Source: an uncultured Eubacteriales bacterium
GTDB lineage: Bacteria > Bacillota > Clostridia > Lachnospirales > Lachnospiraceae
Length of the DNA stretch: 6,662 nt
Direction: 5' to 3'
Assembly: GCA_900545455.1 (NCBI GenBank)
Contig: UQZF01000156.1
Coordinates: 1-6,662 of the forward strand
Position numbers and translations under genes: made by a program. This document shows, piece by piece, positions 6,290 through 6,662 of the stretch. The first letter of the stretch is position 1. Every line of letters starts with the position of its first letter. Under the pieces are notes generated by a model. The model was not told the DNA's origin and searched no databases. It was given only the letters and a program-made list of their open reading frames with translations.

Positions 6290-6662
6290 CGGGATAAGAT
6301 ATTCATTGGAAGGAACATGGGAGGTTGAACTTGCCGACAGAACGGTCGGGACTATGAGGCTTCCGGGAACTCTCGACGAGAGCGGAATCGGGCACAAGGA
6401 CTGCGGTGCGAACCAGTGGCATCCTGACGCGGCACTGGGCAATGCGGAGGGTGAGATTGACAAGGATGCGCCGATTGCGACGAGATTTACGAGGCGGTTC
6501 ACCTACGAGGGCGAGGCAAGGATAAGCCGTAAGGTGGATATTGCCGATTACGGAAAAGACAGATTGTTTGTGAAAGCCGAGCGCGCGAGGGCGCTTAGGC
6601 TTATGGTTGATGAAAAAGAGTGCGGTGTATTTTTGCAGGGGACACTCAGCACACCATATATA
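6282..6662 (+). CDS. GH2-family glycoside hydrolase, N-terminal part only
   Basis: The frame starts at the ATG at 6282-6284 and stays open for 127 codons to the window edge. The visible part resembles the N-terminal sugar-binding jelly-roll of GH2 enzymes: LEGTWEVEL (9-17), the LPGTLDESGIG segment (27-37), FTRRFTYEGEA (69-79), and KAERARALRLMVD (98-110) corresponding to the common ERTR..VDG pattern, ending in LSTPYI. GH2 members are mostly beta-galactosidases, beta-glucuronidases or beta-mannosidases. The catalytic barrel lies outside the window, so activity cannot be assigned. No signal peptide is present. The start is supported by GGGAGG (6267-6272) 9 nt upstream, inside the end of the regulator gene, and the 8-bp overlap suggests coupled translation. 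Alternative calls would be another GH2-like sugar-binding protein without activity. Confidence 0.8.
   Translation, partial: MTDGIRYSLEGTWEVELADRTVGTMRLPGTLDESGIGHKDCGANQWHPDAALGNAEGEIDKDAPIATRFTRRFTYEGEARISRKVDIADYGKDRLFVKAERARALRLMVDEKECGVFLQGTLSTPYI

Noticed and set aside
6032..6502. Minus-strand open frame of 156 codons across the regulator/GH2 junction
   Set aside because: It is antisense to two genes with clear motifs, crosses their boundary, and its composition is that of a shadow frame.

Overview
The window looks like chromosomal DNA of a Firmicute of the class Clostridia, most likely a gut or rumen Lachnospiraceae. This rests on gene content (LuxS, a two-gene ThrE-type exporter, a short uridine kinase, cytoplasmic GH27 and GH2 glycosidases), strong purine-rich Shine-Dalgarno sites (AGGAGG, GGGAGG) and AT-rich sigma-A type promoters with 17-bp spacers. 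Genus cannot be fixed from the sequence alone. All seven genes have intact reading frames; the first and last run off the window. No tRNA, rRNA, CRISPR array, insertion sequence or attachment site was seen, and no gene-free stretch exceeds about 160 bases.

Left block (1-2345, minus strand): a three-gene unit read right to left. The YjjP-like (ThrE N-terminal) exporter subunit comes first, then the YjjB-like (ThrE C-terminal) subunit, then a patatin-like phospholipase that leaves the window. Gaps are 43 and 41 nt and I see no internal terminator. A good extended -10 promoter (2317-2345) serves this unit.

Middle block (2346-3580): luxS on the plus strand is divergent from the exporter unit and shares its control region, which contains a widely spaced 8-bp inverted repeat. 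luxS converges head-on with udk (uridine kinase, minus strand). The two stop codons touch with no base between them, so any terminator must lie inside the opposite gene; a strong hairpin that fits as the udk terminator lies in the 3' end of luxS. udk has its own promoter (3552-3580).

Right block (3613-6662, plus strand): a GH27-family glycosidase, a MocR-type regulator (GntR winged helix fused to an aminotransferase-like domain) and the start of a GH2-family glycosidase. They are 34 nt apart and then overlap by 8 bp, so they are probably one transcript. This looks like a small carbohydrate-use locus acting on oligosaccharides already inside the cell, since neither glycosidase has a visible signal peptide. 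It is the most interesting part of the window: a PLP-type regulator sits inside a glycosidase operon, the regulator appears to have lost residues that hold an amino-acid ligand, and the GH27 enzyme has lost side chains that normally recognise galactose.

I did not find a clearly new defence, mobile or RNA system here. The GH27-MocR-GH2 unit is the best candidate for undescribed biology.
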